From: Loktanella sp. 5RATIMAR09
GTDB lineage: Bacteria > Pseudomonadota > Alphaproteobacteria > Rhodobacterales > Rhodobacteraceae
Length of the DNA stretch: 64,000 nucleotides
Reading direction: 5' to 3'
Assembly (NCBI RefSeq): GCF_001419985.1
Contig: NZ_LJAL01000001.1
Coordinates: 310,001-374,000 of the forward strand
The translations under genes were made by a program, and so were the position numbers. A model generated the notes under the pieces. That model worked only from the letters and a program-made list of their open reading frames with translations, was not told where the DNA came from and searched no databases. Positions 25,848-33,975 of the stretch are shown here, in pieces. Numbering within the stretch: position 1 is the stretch's first letter; the number at the start of each line of letters is the position of its first letter.

Positions 25848-27134
25848 CTATCTGAGAAAACCCAGACGCCACCACTTTTTCTTGCGTTCCTCGGCTGCCA
25901 ATCGCGCAGCTTTGCGTGCTTCAAGTTCGGCGACTGTCTTTTCTACCGCACGCCGCTCTTCCACTGTATCGACCAGATTGCTTATCTCCGCCTGCGGGGA
26001 TTTATCTGTCTCGTGGTTGAATTCCCGAACCCAACCCGGTGCCTTTACCGGTTTGGGCTGTTCTGACTTAAGCTCAAGCGGTTTTGACTTTGGTGTACGT
26101 GGTTCAGAGTTCAGGACGTACTCGTTCGTCTCTGACACCAGACGTGTCAGGGTCTTGTTGAGATCAAACCGGGAATTCACTTTGAGCGGTTTTACACGTG
26201 TGCCCTCTTTGTTGATGATGTTCAGCCATTCGCGTGCTGACTGAATCCGCGCCTTGGGCAAGATTTGCATGGCCTTGTCGATCGCTTCGAGAAAAACACG
26301 ATCATATTCGGGGAATCGCCCGGCAAGCGGTTCACAAGGATCAGGGTTTCTACCCGCAAATTCGGCCATGCGGGTTTGGCTGTTTGGCGGGGCAACTCCG
26401 CTGATCAGGTGATAGAACGTCGCGCCCAGCGCATAAAGGTCACTGCTGGGGCCTTGTTTGCCGCCTGCAAAGTAGAATTCCTGCGGGGAATAGCCGTCTT
26501 TGACAATCAACACTGCCGACACAGCACGGGTTTCACGGCTGGCTTCTTCGCGCGCCGCACCGAAATCAATCAGGAACGGGCTTCCCCATTTGTCCAACAG
26601 GATGTTGTCAGGCGAGATGTCGCGGTGCAGCAGGTCATTTTGGTGGACAAGATCGACCGCATCCAGAACCTTGATCAGAATTTCCTTGATCTGGGCGGGC
26701 GGCAGAGGCTTGTTCTTGTCGTTCACAATGCTCAGCAAATCGCGGCCGTGAATCAGATCAAGAACCATATAGGCGGTCTGGTTGTCCTCAAAGATGCGAT
26801 GTACCCCCACGATATTGGGGTGGCGCATCTTCGCGATGCTCCGCGCCTCACGCATGAACATCTTTACAATTGTACGGTATTTTTCTTTGTGCTGGTCAGA
26901 GCGAACGAGGACGTTCTTGCCCTGGCGCATACAGAACACTTCAGGGTAGCATTCTTTAATAACGACCCGACGATCAAGGTAGTTATCCCTGGCCAGATAG
27001 GTGATCCCAAAGCCGCCGTTGCTTAGCGCCCTTTCCACCGTAAACTGGTCGCCCAACAAGGCTGTTCCATCAGGAAGTGCTTCACTTCTTTCCGGTTGCT
27101 CTTCGCCTTGTACCTGCTGAGTTGCTGCAGTCAT
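25848..27134 (-). CDS. Soluble serine/threonine protein kinase
   Basis: A eukaryotic-like (Hanks-type) kinase. It has a glycine loop LSNGGFGITYLARD, the ATP lysine in VVIKECYP, the catalytic loop LLHRDISPDNILLD, and DFGAA; the segment YSPQEFY stands where APE is usual, as in other bacterial kinases. All catalytic residues are present, so it should be active. The C-terminal third is charged and low in complexity, ending in a basic tail (RKKKWWRLGFLR). No membrane segment was seen. ATG at 27134 was chosen (428 residues), but in-frame starts at 27155 and 27260 are possible. No phosphatase or FHA gene is adjacent, so its target is unknown. Confidence 0.9.
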   Translation of the reverse strand: MTAATQQVQGEEQPERSEALPDGTALLGDQFTVERALSNGGFGITYLARDNYLDRRVVIKECYPEVFCMRQGKNVLVRSDQHKEKYRTIVKMFMREARSIAKMRHPNIVGVHRIFEDNQTAYMVLDLIHGRDLLSIVNDKNKPLPPAQIKEILIKVLDAVDLVHQNDLLHRDISPDNILLDKWGSPFLIDFGAAREEASRETRAVSAVLIVKDGYSPQEFYFAGGKQGPSSDLYALGATFYHLISGVAPPNSQTRMAEFAGRNPDPCEPLAGRFPEYDRVFLEAIDKAMQILPKARIQSAREWLNIINKEGTRVKPLKVNSRFDLNKTLTRLVSETNEYVLNSEPRTPKSKPLELKSEQPKPVKAPGWVREFNHETDKSPQAEISNLVDTVEERRAVEKTVAELEARKAARLAAEERKKKWWRLGFLR

Positions 27135-27361
27135 AATTCTCACGTGTCGTGCCATACTCTCGGCACGCTCCAAACAAACACTTTTACAGCAGTTGTCATG
27201 CCATAGAATTATGTTTCCTTTGGGGCGATGACCGGTAAAAATATGACATAATCTGCCCAAAATGCAGTCTATTCAGGCAATCAGCCGGTAATTCTTTGTG
27301 TCGTGTTCAGCTAATCGTCAAAAACAGTCGATATTGGACCATTTGATACCAACTGCCGCAA
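27135..27361. other. Intergenic stretch upstream of the kinase gene
   Basis: This 227-base, rather AT-rich gap separates the kinase start from the end of the DUF6522-like gene; both are on the minus strand. It probably holds the kinase promoter. I see no convincing -35/-10 pair, hairpin terminator, RNA gene or small ORF with a ribosome-binding site. Confidence 0.5.
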
Positions 27362-27613
27362 TCAAGTACCGGCCTTGATTCTTGTGGTCTTCAGTACGGT
27401 CCCGTCAGCGTCGCAAATCAGCCGAACGCGTTGACCTTTATACCAAAATGTCAGGCGCACGCGCCCTGCATCCTCGTCGACACCCTGTTCGGAACGGCTT
27501 GTGATTTCTCCCGACCGCATTTTTGCGGGTACTTCCGAAGGATCCAGACCAAGCAGCGGCCCGAGATCATGGGCATCAACCGTCGCACCGCTATTGGATA
27601 GGTCGACTTTCAT
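27362..27613 (-). CDS. Small conserved protein, DUF6522-like
   Basis: An 83-residue protein: an N-terminal part with DAHDLGPLLGLDPSEVPAKM, then two or three strands with EDAGRVRLTFWYKGQRVRLI ending in a turn DADGTV. This pattern matches, from memory, the uncharacterised DUF6522 family; a profile search would confirm it. It follows hemH by 9 bases on the same strand, so it is probably co-transcribed and may relate to heme or respiration, but this is only context. Confidence 0.7.
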   Translation of the reverse strand: MKVDLSNSGATVDAHDLGPLLGLDPSEVPAKMRSGEITSRSEQGVDEDAGRVRLTFWYKGQRVRLICDADGTVLKTTRIKAGT

Positions 27614-27622
27614 CCTTGGCGT

Positions 27623-28708
27623 TTAACCCAACCATCCCTTGAGGTTTTTCTCGATCACGCCCGAGAGCGCATCAATATGTGCGGGATCATCGTTGAGGCA
27701 CGGAATATAAGTGAAGTGTTCGCCGCCGGCCTCTTCGAAGCTTTCTTTGATCTCTTCGTTGATCTCTTCCAGCGTCTCGATGCAGTCAGCCGAAAAAGCG
27801 GGCGCACAAACGGCGATGTTCTTTACGCCGTCTTCCTCGGCAAGGCGCGCAACCTCTTCAACTGTATAGGGTTTCAGCCATTCCTCTGGTCCGAAACGCG
27901 ACTGGAAGGTCGTGACGATCTGCGTATCATCCCAGCCCAGACGTTCCTTTAGCAGGCGCGTCGTTTTCTGACATTGGCAATGATAGGGATCACCCTCGCG
28001 CAGGTAACGTTCCGGAACGCCGTGGTAAGAACAGACTAGCTTCTCGGGCTTTGTTTCTGCTTCCGCATAGGCGCGTTCAATGGATTGCGCTAACGCCTCG
28101 ATATAGGCGGGTTCGTTGAAGTAAGGCTCGACAACGCGCGCGACAGGCTGCCACTTCTCTTCCATCAGGGCACGGAAGAATTGGTCGTTTGCTGTGGCCG
28201 ACGTCGCACCGGCGTAATGCGGGTAAAGCGGAAAAAACAGGATCTTGGTACATCCTGCTTCGACCATTTCGCGCACCTTTGATTTGGTCGAAGGATTGCC
28301 ATAGCGCATACAGAAATCAACGCGCACATCATCGCCATACCGTTCAACCATCTGCGCTTTGATCGCCGCGGTTTGTTTCTTGGTGATGGTCAGAAGCGGG
28401 CTCTCGTTGTCTTCCTCGTTCCAGATCGACTTGTAGGCCGCACCAGAGGAAAACGGACGTTTTGTCAGGATGACAAGCTGCAGAAGCGGTTGCCAGATCC
28501 ACGCCGAGTAATCCACGACACGTTTGTCGGAGAGAAATTCATTCAGGTACCGCCGCATGGACCAGTAATCGGTCGCGTCAGGTGTCCCGAGATTCGCCAG
28601 CAAAATGCCAACACGGGCCGGCTTTACCGCCGGATGATCGGGTTGCGCATGTACGGGGCATACGGCGGGGCGTTCTTCGGCCTGGTTTTGTGCATCAAAC
28701 ATTTTCAT
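27623..28708 (-). CDS. hemH: Ferrochelatase
   Basis: HemH inserts Fe2+ into protoporphyrin IX, the last step of heme synthesis. Family motifs include ILLANLGTPDATDYWSMRRY, FPLYPHYAGAT with the catalytic region, and SYHGVPERYL with the active-site histidine. GDPYHCQCQKT and CAPAFSADCIETLEEI follow, the latter with the conserved glutamate. Length is 361 residues. AAGGG lies just before the ATG; Met3 could also serve as start. It is downstream of the methyltransferase gene and upstream of the DUF6522-like gene. HemW at the window start concerns heme as well. Confidence 0.96.
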   Translation of the reverse strand: MKMFDAQNQAEERPAVCPVHAQPDHPAVKPARVGILLANLGTPDATDYWSMRRYLNEFLSDKRVVDYSAWIWQPLLQLVILTKRPFSSGAAYKSIWNEEDNESPLLTITKKQTAAIKAQMVERYGDDVRVDFCMRYGNPSTKSKVREMVEAGCTKILFFPLYPHYAGATSATANDQFFRALMEEKWQPVARVVEPYFNEPAYIEALAQSIERAYAEAETKPEKLVCSYHGVPERYLREGDPYHCQCQKTTRLLKERLGWDDTQIVTTFQSRFGPEEWLKPYTVEEVARLAEEDGVKNIAVCAPAFSADCIETLEEINEEIKESFEEAGGEHFTYIPCLNDDPAHIDALSGVIEKNLKGWLG

Positions 28709-28760
28709 GGGCCCTTAGGTAACGTCATTTCGCTGGTAGTTAAATGGGATACGCGCCGCG

Positions 28761-29594
28761 TCAATCATTGGACCTGTTTAAAGGCGTTTCTTTTGTGTTT
28801 AGCGCATCCGCAAGGCGCGTTTGTGCGCTTCCGGGGCGCAATGGTTGCGGTTGGCTTGCGGCCGGTGCCCATCCGGTGAGCGTGATGAACTCGAAAGTGG
28901 CATCGACGCGATTCTCGGCATTGCGGAAATTATCGGCGTAAATACAGGCGGCCTCGGTCAGGACGTTGCGGCGAGTCGCGTGTTTGATCCGGCCCGTGAG
29001 CGCATTGTTCTCGCCCATTTTGCGCAGATCATGCATCAGGTGAAACGCATTGACATAACTGGCAGTCAGCGGTGTGCCGTCCGCGACCGGCAAGGCAAAG
29101 CCGGCCCGTTGCAGAAGCCCGCCCAGATCACGAATTTCGCCCATAGGTGCGATCCGTGGCGACAGGCCGCCGGTGACAGCGACCTCGGCCTCGGCGAGTG
29201 ACATGCGCAACTCGTGCAGGGTTTGCCCGCCAAGGAAGGTGCAGAGCAACAACCCGTCAGGCCTGAGCGCATGGCGCGCCTGCACCAACTGGCCCACAGG
29301 ATCATTTGCCCAATGCAGACACATCGTGTGCAGGATCAGGTCATGCGCCTGTGATTTCAGATCAAGCGTGTCGTCATCCGGCACAATCGTCGCATCAGGG
29401 TAACGGGCGGCCCAAAAATCGGGAAAACCGGTGACAATCGCGACGGACGTAAAGGTTCTGTTAACCTCGTTCAGTCTCTCTTGAAGTTCATCGGCGGCGT
29501 GCTCTTGCAGGAACAAGGCATCGGGCAAAGCGCGGGCGCGGTTGCGCATCAAAGCGGCGCGGTCGGTGATCTGGGGCATAGTCATGCCGGTCAT
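28761..29594 (-). CDS. BioC/NDUFAF5-like methyltransferase-fold protein
   Basis: The 277-residue protein matches a class I methyltransferase-like family related to BioC and to the mitochondrial complex I factor NDUFAF5. The start region has MRNRARALPDALFLQEHAADEL, and later parts include MCLHWANDPVGQLVQARHALRPDGLLLCTFLG. The usual glycine-rich SAM motif I is not recognisable; TSVAIVTGFPDFW stands where it should be, so catalysis by ordinary SAM chemistry is uncertain. NDUFAF5 itself hydroxylates an arginine. The start could be any of the ATGs at 29594, 29585 or 29579. Only 13 bases separate it from divergent comF. Confidence 0.75.
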   Translation of the reverse strand: MTGMTMPQITDRAALMRNRARALPDALFLQEHAADELQERLNEVNRTFTSVAIVTGFPDFWAARYPDATIVPDDDTLDLKSQAHDLILHTMCLHWANDPVGQLVQARHALRPDGLLLCTFLGGQTLHELRMSLAEAEVAVTGGLSPRIAPMGEIRDLGGLLQRAGFALPVADGTPLTASYVNAFHLMHDLRKMGENNALTGRIKHATRRNVLTEAACIYADNFRNAENRVDATFEFITLTGWAPAASQPQPLRPGSAQTRLADALNTKETPLNRSND

Positions 29595-29607
29595 TTAGGG
29601 TGCATTC

Positions 29608-30330
29608 ATGCGGTTGCAAAGCGTCATTCGGGCAATTTATCCCGCGCAATGTGTCGCGTGCGATGCACCGACAGAGGATGATTTTGGTCTTTGCGCCGCA
29701 TGTTGGCGCGAAACGCAGTTCATTGGCGGGCTTGTTTGCGACAGTTGCGGTGTGCCGCTGCCGGGCGAGGATCACGGTGAAACGGTGCAGTGCGATGAAT
29801 GCATGACCATTGCCCGCCCGTGGGATCGTGGCCGCACGGTTCTGGCCTATAGCGGTGTCGGACGGCGCCTTGTCTTGGCGCTCAAACATGGAGATCGTAC
29901 CGAACTTGCCCGCCCTGCTGCACGCTGGATGGCGCAGAAAATTCCCGATTGGGCTGGATTAGACACTGTTTTTGTGCCTGTCCCGCTTCATTGGCTGCGC
30001 CTTCTTCGCAGGCGTTACAATCAATCCGCCCTTCTTGCGCAAGAGATCGGGAAAGTGATGGATGCGCCGGTCTGTGTTGATGCGCTCTTGCGCCCGAAAC
30101 GTACGGCGACATTGCAGGGCCATAGCCGTGACGCGCGTTTTTCCGAGCTTGCAGGGGCTATCTTGCCCAATCCCAAACGCCTGGCGCAGATCGCGGGTAA
30201 ACACGTGATTCTGGTGGATGATGTCATGACCTCGGGGGCCACCCTTGCCGCCAGTGCCGAGGCTGCGATGGCCGGCGGTGCCAGAAATGTGTCGATTGTT
30301 ACTCTGGCAAGAGTGGTCAAAGACGCTTAA
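29608..30330 (+). CDS. comF: ComF-family phosphoribosyltransferase-like protein
   Basis: The protein has four paired cysteines at the N-terminus (CVAC, CAAC, CDSC, CDEC) that should bind zinc, and a PRTase domain whose PRPP-binding loop is VILVDDVMTSGATL. ComF helps transforming DNA uptake in naturally competent bacteria, but homologues are common in bacteria not known to be competent. Length is 240 residues. AGGG lies upstream of the ATG. It begins a plus-strand set with grxC, the nitrilase and marR. Confidence 0.87.
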   Translation: MRLQSVIRAIYPAQCVACDAPTEDDFGLCAACWRETQFIGGLVCDSCGVPLPGEDHGETVQCDECMTIARPWDRGRTVLAYSGVGRRLVLALKHGDRTELARPAARWMAQKIPDWAGLDTVFVPVPLHWLRLLRRRYNQSALLAQEIGKVMDAPVCVDALLRPKRTATLQGHSRDARFSELAGAILPNPKRLAQIAGKHVILVDDVMTSGATLAASAEAAMAGGARNVSIVTLARVVKDA

Positions 30331-30361
30331 ATCAATGCCACGCGATGCGAGGATCATTCAA

Positions 30362-30619
30362 ATGGCAACTGTCGAAATTTATACCAAACCAACCTGCGGG
30401 TTTTGTCATATGGCCAAACGCCTGCTGTCTTCCAAAGGCATCAGCTTTGCCGAGGTCAATATTTCTGCACAGCCTGAGCGCCGTGCAGAGATGATACAGC
30501 GCGCGAATGGTGGCAGCACTGTGCCGCAGATATTTATCGGCGACACCCATGTTGGCGGGTGTGACGATCTTTTCGCACTTGAGCGTGGCGGCAAACTGGA
30601 CGCGTTGCTGGCTGCATGA
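30362..30619 (+). CDS. grxC: Glutaredoxin 3 family
   Basis: An 85-residue dithiol glutaredoxin that reduces disulfides or glutathione adducts with GSH. The active site is CGFC (Cys12 and Cys15), followed by the cis-proline STVPQIFIG and the GGCDDLFALE glutathione-binding segment. ATG at 30362 has GAGGA upstream; the upstream extension of the frame lies inside comF and is not credible. It overlaps the nitrilase gene by ATGA. Confidence 0.95.
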   Translation: MATVEIYTKPTCGFCHMAKRLLSSKGISFAEVNISAQPERRAEMIQRANGGSTVPQIFIGDTHVGGCDDLFALERGGKLDALLAA

Positions 30620-31446
30620 AGGCGGCACTTCTCCAGCTCAACAGCAGTGATGATCCTGTCGCCAATCTGGCGCGGACCGTTGGCATGGTCGCGCAAGCAG
30701 CCGGGCAGGGTGCGGGCTTTGTTCTGACGCCCGAAGTGACCAACTGTGTCTCGCAAGATCGCGCGCACCAGACGCGGGTTCTTCAGGACGAGGCCGAGGA
30801 TATCACCCTTGCTGGACTACGTGCTGCGGCGATCAAACATGACCTCTGGCTCTCGATTGGGTCACTGGCGCTGAAAACGGACGATGCGGATGGGCGGTTC
30901 GCGAACCGTTCGTTCCTAATTGATCCGGCGGGGCAGATCGTCGCGCGTTATGATAAAATCCATATGTTTGACGTAGCGGTGTCCGAGACGGAAACCTACC
31001 GCGAATCCGCCGGATATCGGCCGGGCACACAGGCGGTTGTCGCGGATACGCCTTTCGCAAAGGTCGGGCTGAGTATCTGCTACGATATCCGCTTTGCCTA
31101 TCTTTACCGTGCGCTTGGCCAAGCAGGCGCGCATGTCTTGCTGGTGCCCTCTGCCTTTTCCCCCGTCACGGGGGCCGCCCATTGGGAACCCCTGCTGCGT
31201 GCCCGCGCCATTGAAACGGGGTGTTATGTCTTGGCGGCTGCACAGACCGGCCGGCATGCGGCCCAGGCAGGCAAGCCGCGCCAGACATATGGGCACACGA
31301 TGGCAATTTCGCCCTGGGGCGAGATCTTGGCGGATTTAGGGACCGAACCGGGGTTGGCCTTGGTTGATCTTGACCCTGCGGAAGTGGCACAAAGCCGCAA
31401 ACGGATTGCGGCCCTCAGCCATGATCGTCCCTTTGAAGGCCCCTGA
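30616..31446 (+). CDS. Nit1-type carbon-nitrogen hydrolase (probable deaminated-glutathione amidase)
   Basis: The 276-residue protein has the nitrilase-superfamily triad: Glu40 in LTPEVTN, Lys114 in RYDKIHMF and Cys155 in LSICYDIRF. The Nit1 branch hydrolyses deaminated glutathione, a side product of transaminases, back to alpha-ketoglutarate and cysteinylglycine. Its ATGA overlap with a glutaredoxin gene supports a glutathione role but does not prove it. Other amide substrates remain possible. Confidence 0.85.
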   Translation: MKAALLQLNSSDDPVANLARTVGMVAQAAGQGAGFVLTPEVTNCVSQDRAHQTRVLQDEAEDITLAGLRAAAIKHDLWLSIGSLALKTDDADGRFANRSFLIDPAGQIVARYDKIHMFDVAVSETETYRESAGYRPGTQAVVADTPFAKVGLSICYDIRFAYLYRALGQAGAHVLLVPSAFSPVTGAAHWEPLLRARAIETGCYVLAAAQTGRHAAQAGKPRQTYGHTMAISPWGEILADLGTEPGLALVDLDPAEVAQSRKRIAALSHDRPFEGP

Positions 31447-31889
31447 TGTCAGATACCGCACATAACCTTGCCGTTTCCCTGTTCAGCGAAATCCTTGCCG
31501 TGGATCAGTTGGCGCGGGCAAATGTGGCGCGGGTCTTGCCGAAAGGGATGGAGCTTTCACATTTTTCGGTTCTGAACCATCTGGCGAATGCGGGTGCCGA
31601 ACGGACACCTGCGCAACTGGCCAAGACGTTCCACCTGACCCGGGGCGCGATGACAAACACCCTTCACAAACTCGAATGGGCGGGGTGGGTGCATGTGCGC
31701 CCCGATTGGGATGATGCACGGCGCAAAATGGTCGCGATCAGCCCGTCGGGTCAGGCCGCGCGCGACGCGGCTTTGGCCGCTATCGCCCCTGTGATTGCCG
31801 ATGTCGTGACCAAAGTGGGTGAAGACAAAGCCAAAGCCGTTCTGCCCGTTCTGCGGGAAATGCGATTGAAGCTGGGTCAGGTCGAATAG
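31446..31889 (+). CDS. MarR-family transcriptional regulator
   Basis: A 147-residue winged-helix protein with the MarR layout: an N-terminal helix, ELSHFSVLNHLANAG, the recognition helix region LAKTFHLTRGAMTNTLHKLEWAGWV, and the wing RPDWDDARRKMVAISPSG. MarR proteins bind palindromes near their own genes and respond to small ligands. It starts by a one-base TGATG overlap with the nitrilase gene, so it may control this comF-grxC-nit-marR set or the tight comF/methyltransferase divergent junction. Confidence 0.87.
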   Translation: MSDTAHNLAVSLFSEILAVDQLARANVARVLPKGMELSHFSVLNHLANAGAERTPAQLAKTFHLTRGAMTNTLHKLEWAGWVHVRPDWDDARRKMVAISPSGQAARDAALAAIAPVIADVVTKVGEDKAKAVLPVLREMRLKLGQVE

Positions 31890-31916
31890 CGCGGTGGTAC
31901 GCGTCAAAAGGGTGCC

Positions 31917-32864
31917 CTATGGAACCGGCTCTTCCAGGTGTAGAAGGGTCACGAGACCTGCTCTTAAAGCGACTTTAGGGGCCCAACCCAGCAGATTTTC
32001 AGCTTTTTTGATGTCAGGCCGGCGGCGCTGCGGATCGTCAACCGGCCGACCCTCAAACACAATGTCGTTCCTATCGCCAAAGAGGGCGATAATTTCTTGT
32101 GCGGTCTCAAGGATCGTATTCTCGACAGGGTTCCCAATGTTGAAGATCTCGCCCCGCGCAGCAGGAACTTCGCCGAGACGCAGCAACCCGTCAACGGTAT
32201 CACTGACATGACAAAAGCTGCGGGTCTGTGTCCCGTCACCGTGGATTGTCAGTGCCTTTCCGGTCTTTGCCTGAGCCACAAAATTAGGGATAGCGCGCCC
32301 GTCTGACACCCCCATGCCAGACCCGTAAGTGTTGAAGATGCGGGCAATGCGAATATCGGCGCCCAACGTGCGGACAGCGTCCATCAAAAGTGTTTCTGCC
32401 GCCCGTTTGCTTTCGTCATAGCAGGCGCGCGGTCCGACCGGGTTCACATGCCCCCAGTCAGTTTCCTTTTGCGGATGTGAAAGCGGGTCGCCGTAAACTT
32501 CACTGGTTGAGGCCTGTACGAGTGTCGCATTGCAGCCATGCGCATGTTCAAAGAGCTGCAGTGTCCCCAGAACATTGGTTTTCCAAGTCCGGATCGGATC
32601 ACTTTGATAGTGCACGGGCGATGCGGGACTGGCCAGATTGTAGACGATATCGACCTGTGGAAGTGTCGTGGGCTGCGAAATATCGCAGGTCAGGACCGTT
32701 AAATCGGTTTGATCCAGTGTTTCGAGTGGTTCTTCCTGCCCTGTCGAGAAGTCATCTACAATATAAACCCTGCTGCCTGCCTCCAGAAGTGCCCGCACCA
32801 GATGGCGCCCGATAAATCCTGCGCCACCTGCGACAAGGACGGTTTGATTGTTCCAGAAAGTCAC
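31917..32864 (-). CDS. UDP-glucuronate decarboxylase-like (UDP-xylose synthase)
   Basis: An extended short-chain dehydrogenase of 315 residues. It has the NAD motif GGAGFIG (13-19), the YxxxK pair (Tyr149, Lys153) in CYDESKRAAE, and the UXS signatures YNLASPASPVHYQSDPIRT, STSEVYGDPLSHPQ and ARIFNTYG. UXS converts UDP-glucuronate to UDP-xylose and CO2. The GT90 gene overlaps its start by 4 bases and should use such a sugar nucleotide. No UDP-glucose dehydrogenase is in the window. Other NAD-epimerase activities are possible, but the SPASP motif favours UXS. Confidence 0.87.
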   Translation of the reverse strand: MTFWNNQTVLVAGGAGFIGRHLVRALLEAGSRVYIVDDFSTGQEEPLETLDQTDLTVLTCDISQPTTLPQVDIVYNLASPASPVHYQSDPIRTWKTNVLGTLQLFEHAHGCNATLVQASTSEVYGDPLSHPQKETDWGHVNPVGPRACYDESKRAAETLLMDAVRTLGADIRIARIFNTYGSGMGVSDGRAIPNFVAQAKTGKALTIHGDGTQTRSFCHVSDTVDGLLRLGEVPAARGEIFNIGNPVENTILETAQEIIALFGDRNDIVFEGRPVDDPQRRRPDIKKAENLLGWAPKVALRAGLVTLLHLEEPVP

Positions 32865-33889
32865 GCGCGCCGCTCGCGTTCTTCGATGGCACGCACAGCA
32901 AAATCAGTTTCGCTTTCAAAGGTCAGACCTTTGGCCAGGATCTGGCCCTTTCTAGCGATCTCGGCTGCCTCGGCTTGATGCGTCTTGACCCAGTCGATCC
33001 TTTCACGCAGGTCCGAAAGGTCGGCGCTGATCGGTACGAAATGCACCCACGGGATCAGCCGGTCATAGTACCATTGCCGGTAGCCAAAGGGGCTTGCGAC
33101 CTTGAGCACACAGCAACCCAGCTTCAACCGCTGCAAAAGGTTGCACCAAGCGTTCGTAAAGCCGTCAATATCAATCGCGTATTTCATGGCCCCCCAGTTG
33201 TGGGTCGGTATGAAATCGCCTGTCAGGCCAGCCTTCTGAAGGACACCGTTTTCATTGCGTCGCGGGTCCGAAACAAACTTGAAATCAACATTCAGCGCTT
33301 TGCATTTCTGTGCCATACGTAGCCGCTGGATCACGCCGGGATTGTCTTCTGCCCATGGTTCAAGTGAAAAATGTCCGGTTCCATTCAGCGCGCCGCGCCA
33401 GATAATGTCATCTCGCCGCTGATCCCATGCAGGAGCGCGCTGTGCCGCGAACAGATCTGTTTCGGCATAGCCGTGGTCGCGGAAAAAATGCGGGTCCGGC
33501 AAAACTGTGTACTCTGGTGAGGCGGCAGAAAATCTGTAGCACGCGACACTCTGTTGATTCCCGTCAGAGATATTCATCAGAACTTCAAGCGCGCCGTTGG
33601 TCATGCTGACCCAGTAGACACAGGATGCAATACGGTCCCGGAAATAGGTGAGCGAGTATCGCGGCAGGTTCTGGTTGATGAGAACGGTTATTTTGCCGCC
33701 CGTTCTCGAAATGATAACATCGGTCGGCGATATAGGGATGCCGGAGTTGCGCACTCTGAAAGGCACTGGTGTAACGCCTGCGCGACTGAATACCTTTCTG
33801 GCATCGCGCATGATAAGCCAAGGCTGTTCAATTTTTGCGCGCGTATTGCGAAGTTGCCGCCTTGCACGCGATAAAGGTGATATCAACAC
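32861..33889 (-). CDS. GT90 (CAP10-like) glycosyltransferase
   Basis: The 342-residue protein carries the CAP10/KDELC domain: IIWRGALNGTGH, KYAIDIDGFTNAW and CCVLKVASPFGYRQWYYDRL followed by PWVHFVPI. These belong to family GT90, whose known members use UDP-xylose or UDP-glucose; the bacterial ones usually modify LPS or capsule. No membrane segment was seen, so it probably acts in the cytoplasm. It precedes the UDP-xylose-synthase gene with a 4-base overlap. Base composition in this pair looks somewhat AT-richer than nearby core genes. Confidence 0.85.
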   Translation of the reverse strand: MLISPLSRARRQLRNTRAKIEQPWLIMRDARKVFSRAGVTPVPFRVRNSGIPISPTDVIISRTGGKITVLINQNLPRYSLTYFRDRIASCVYWVSMTNGALEVLMNISDGNQQSVACYRFSAASPEYTVLPDPHFFRDHGYAETDLFAAQRAPAWDQRRDDIIWRGALNGTGHFSLEPWAEDNPGVIQRLRMAQKCKALNVDFKFVSDPRRNENGVLQKAGLTGDFIPTHNWGAMKYAIDIDGFTNAWCNLLQRLKLGCCVLKVASPFGYRQWYYDRLIPWVHFVPISADLSDLRERIDWVKTHQAEAAEIARKGQILAKGLTFESETDFAVRAIEERERRA

Positions 33890-33975
33890 ATCAGTTCCAG
33901 GTCGCTGGGCGGGATAGTTTCATCAATCCCGCTCCTCAGCAACAGTGCTATTGACCCATCCTTGCGACGGTAAAG

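Noticed and set aside
11409-29967. The 9-mer TTAGACACT occurs at 11409, 13243 and 29959, all on the plus strand
   Set aside because: All three are in-frame Leu-Asp-Thr codons in unrelated genes; three copies of one chosen 9-mer is weak evidence after looking at many words. A genome-wide count would be needed.
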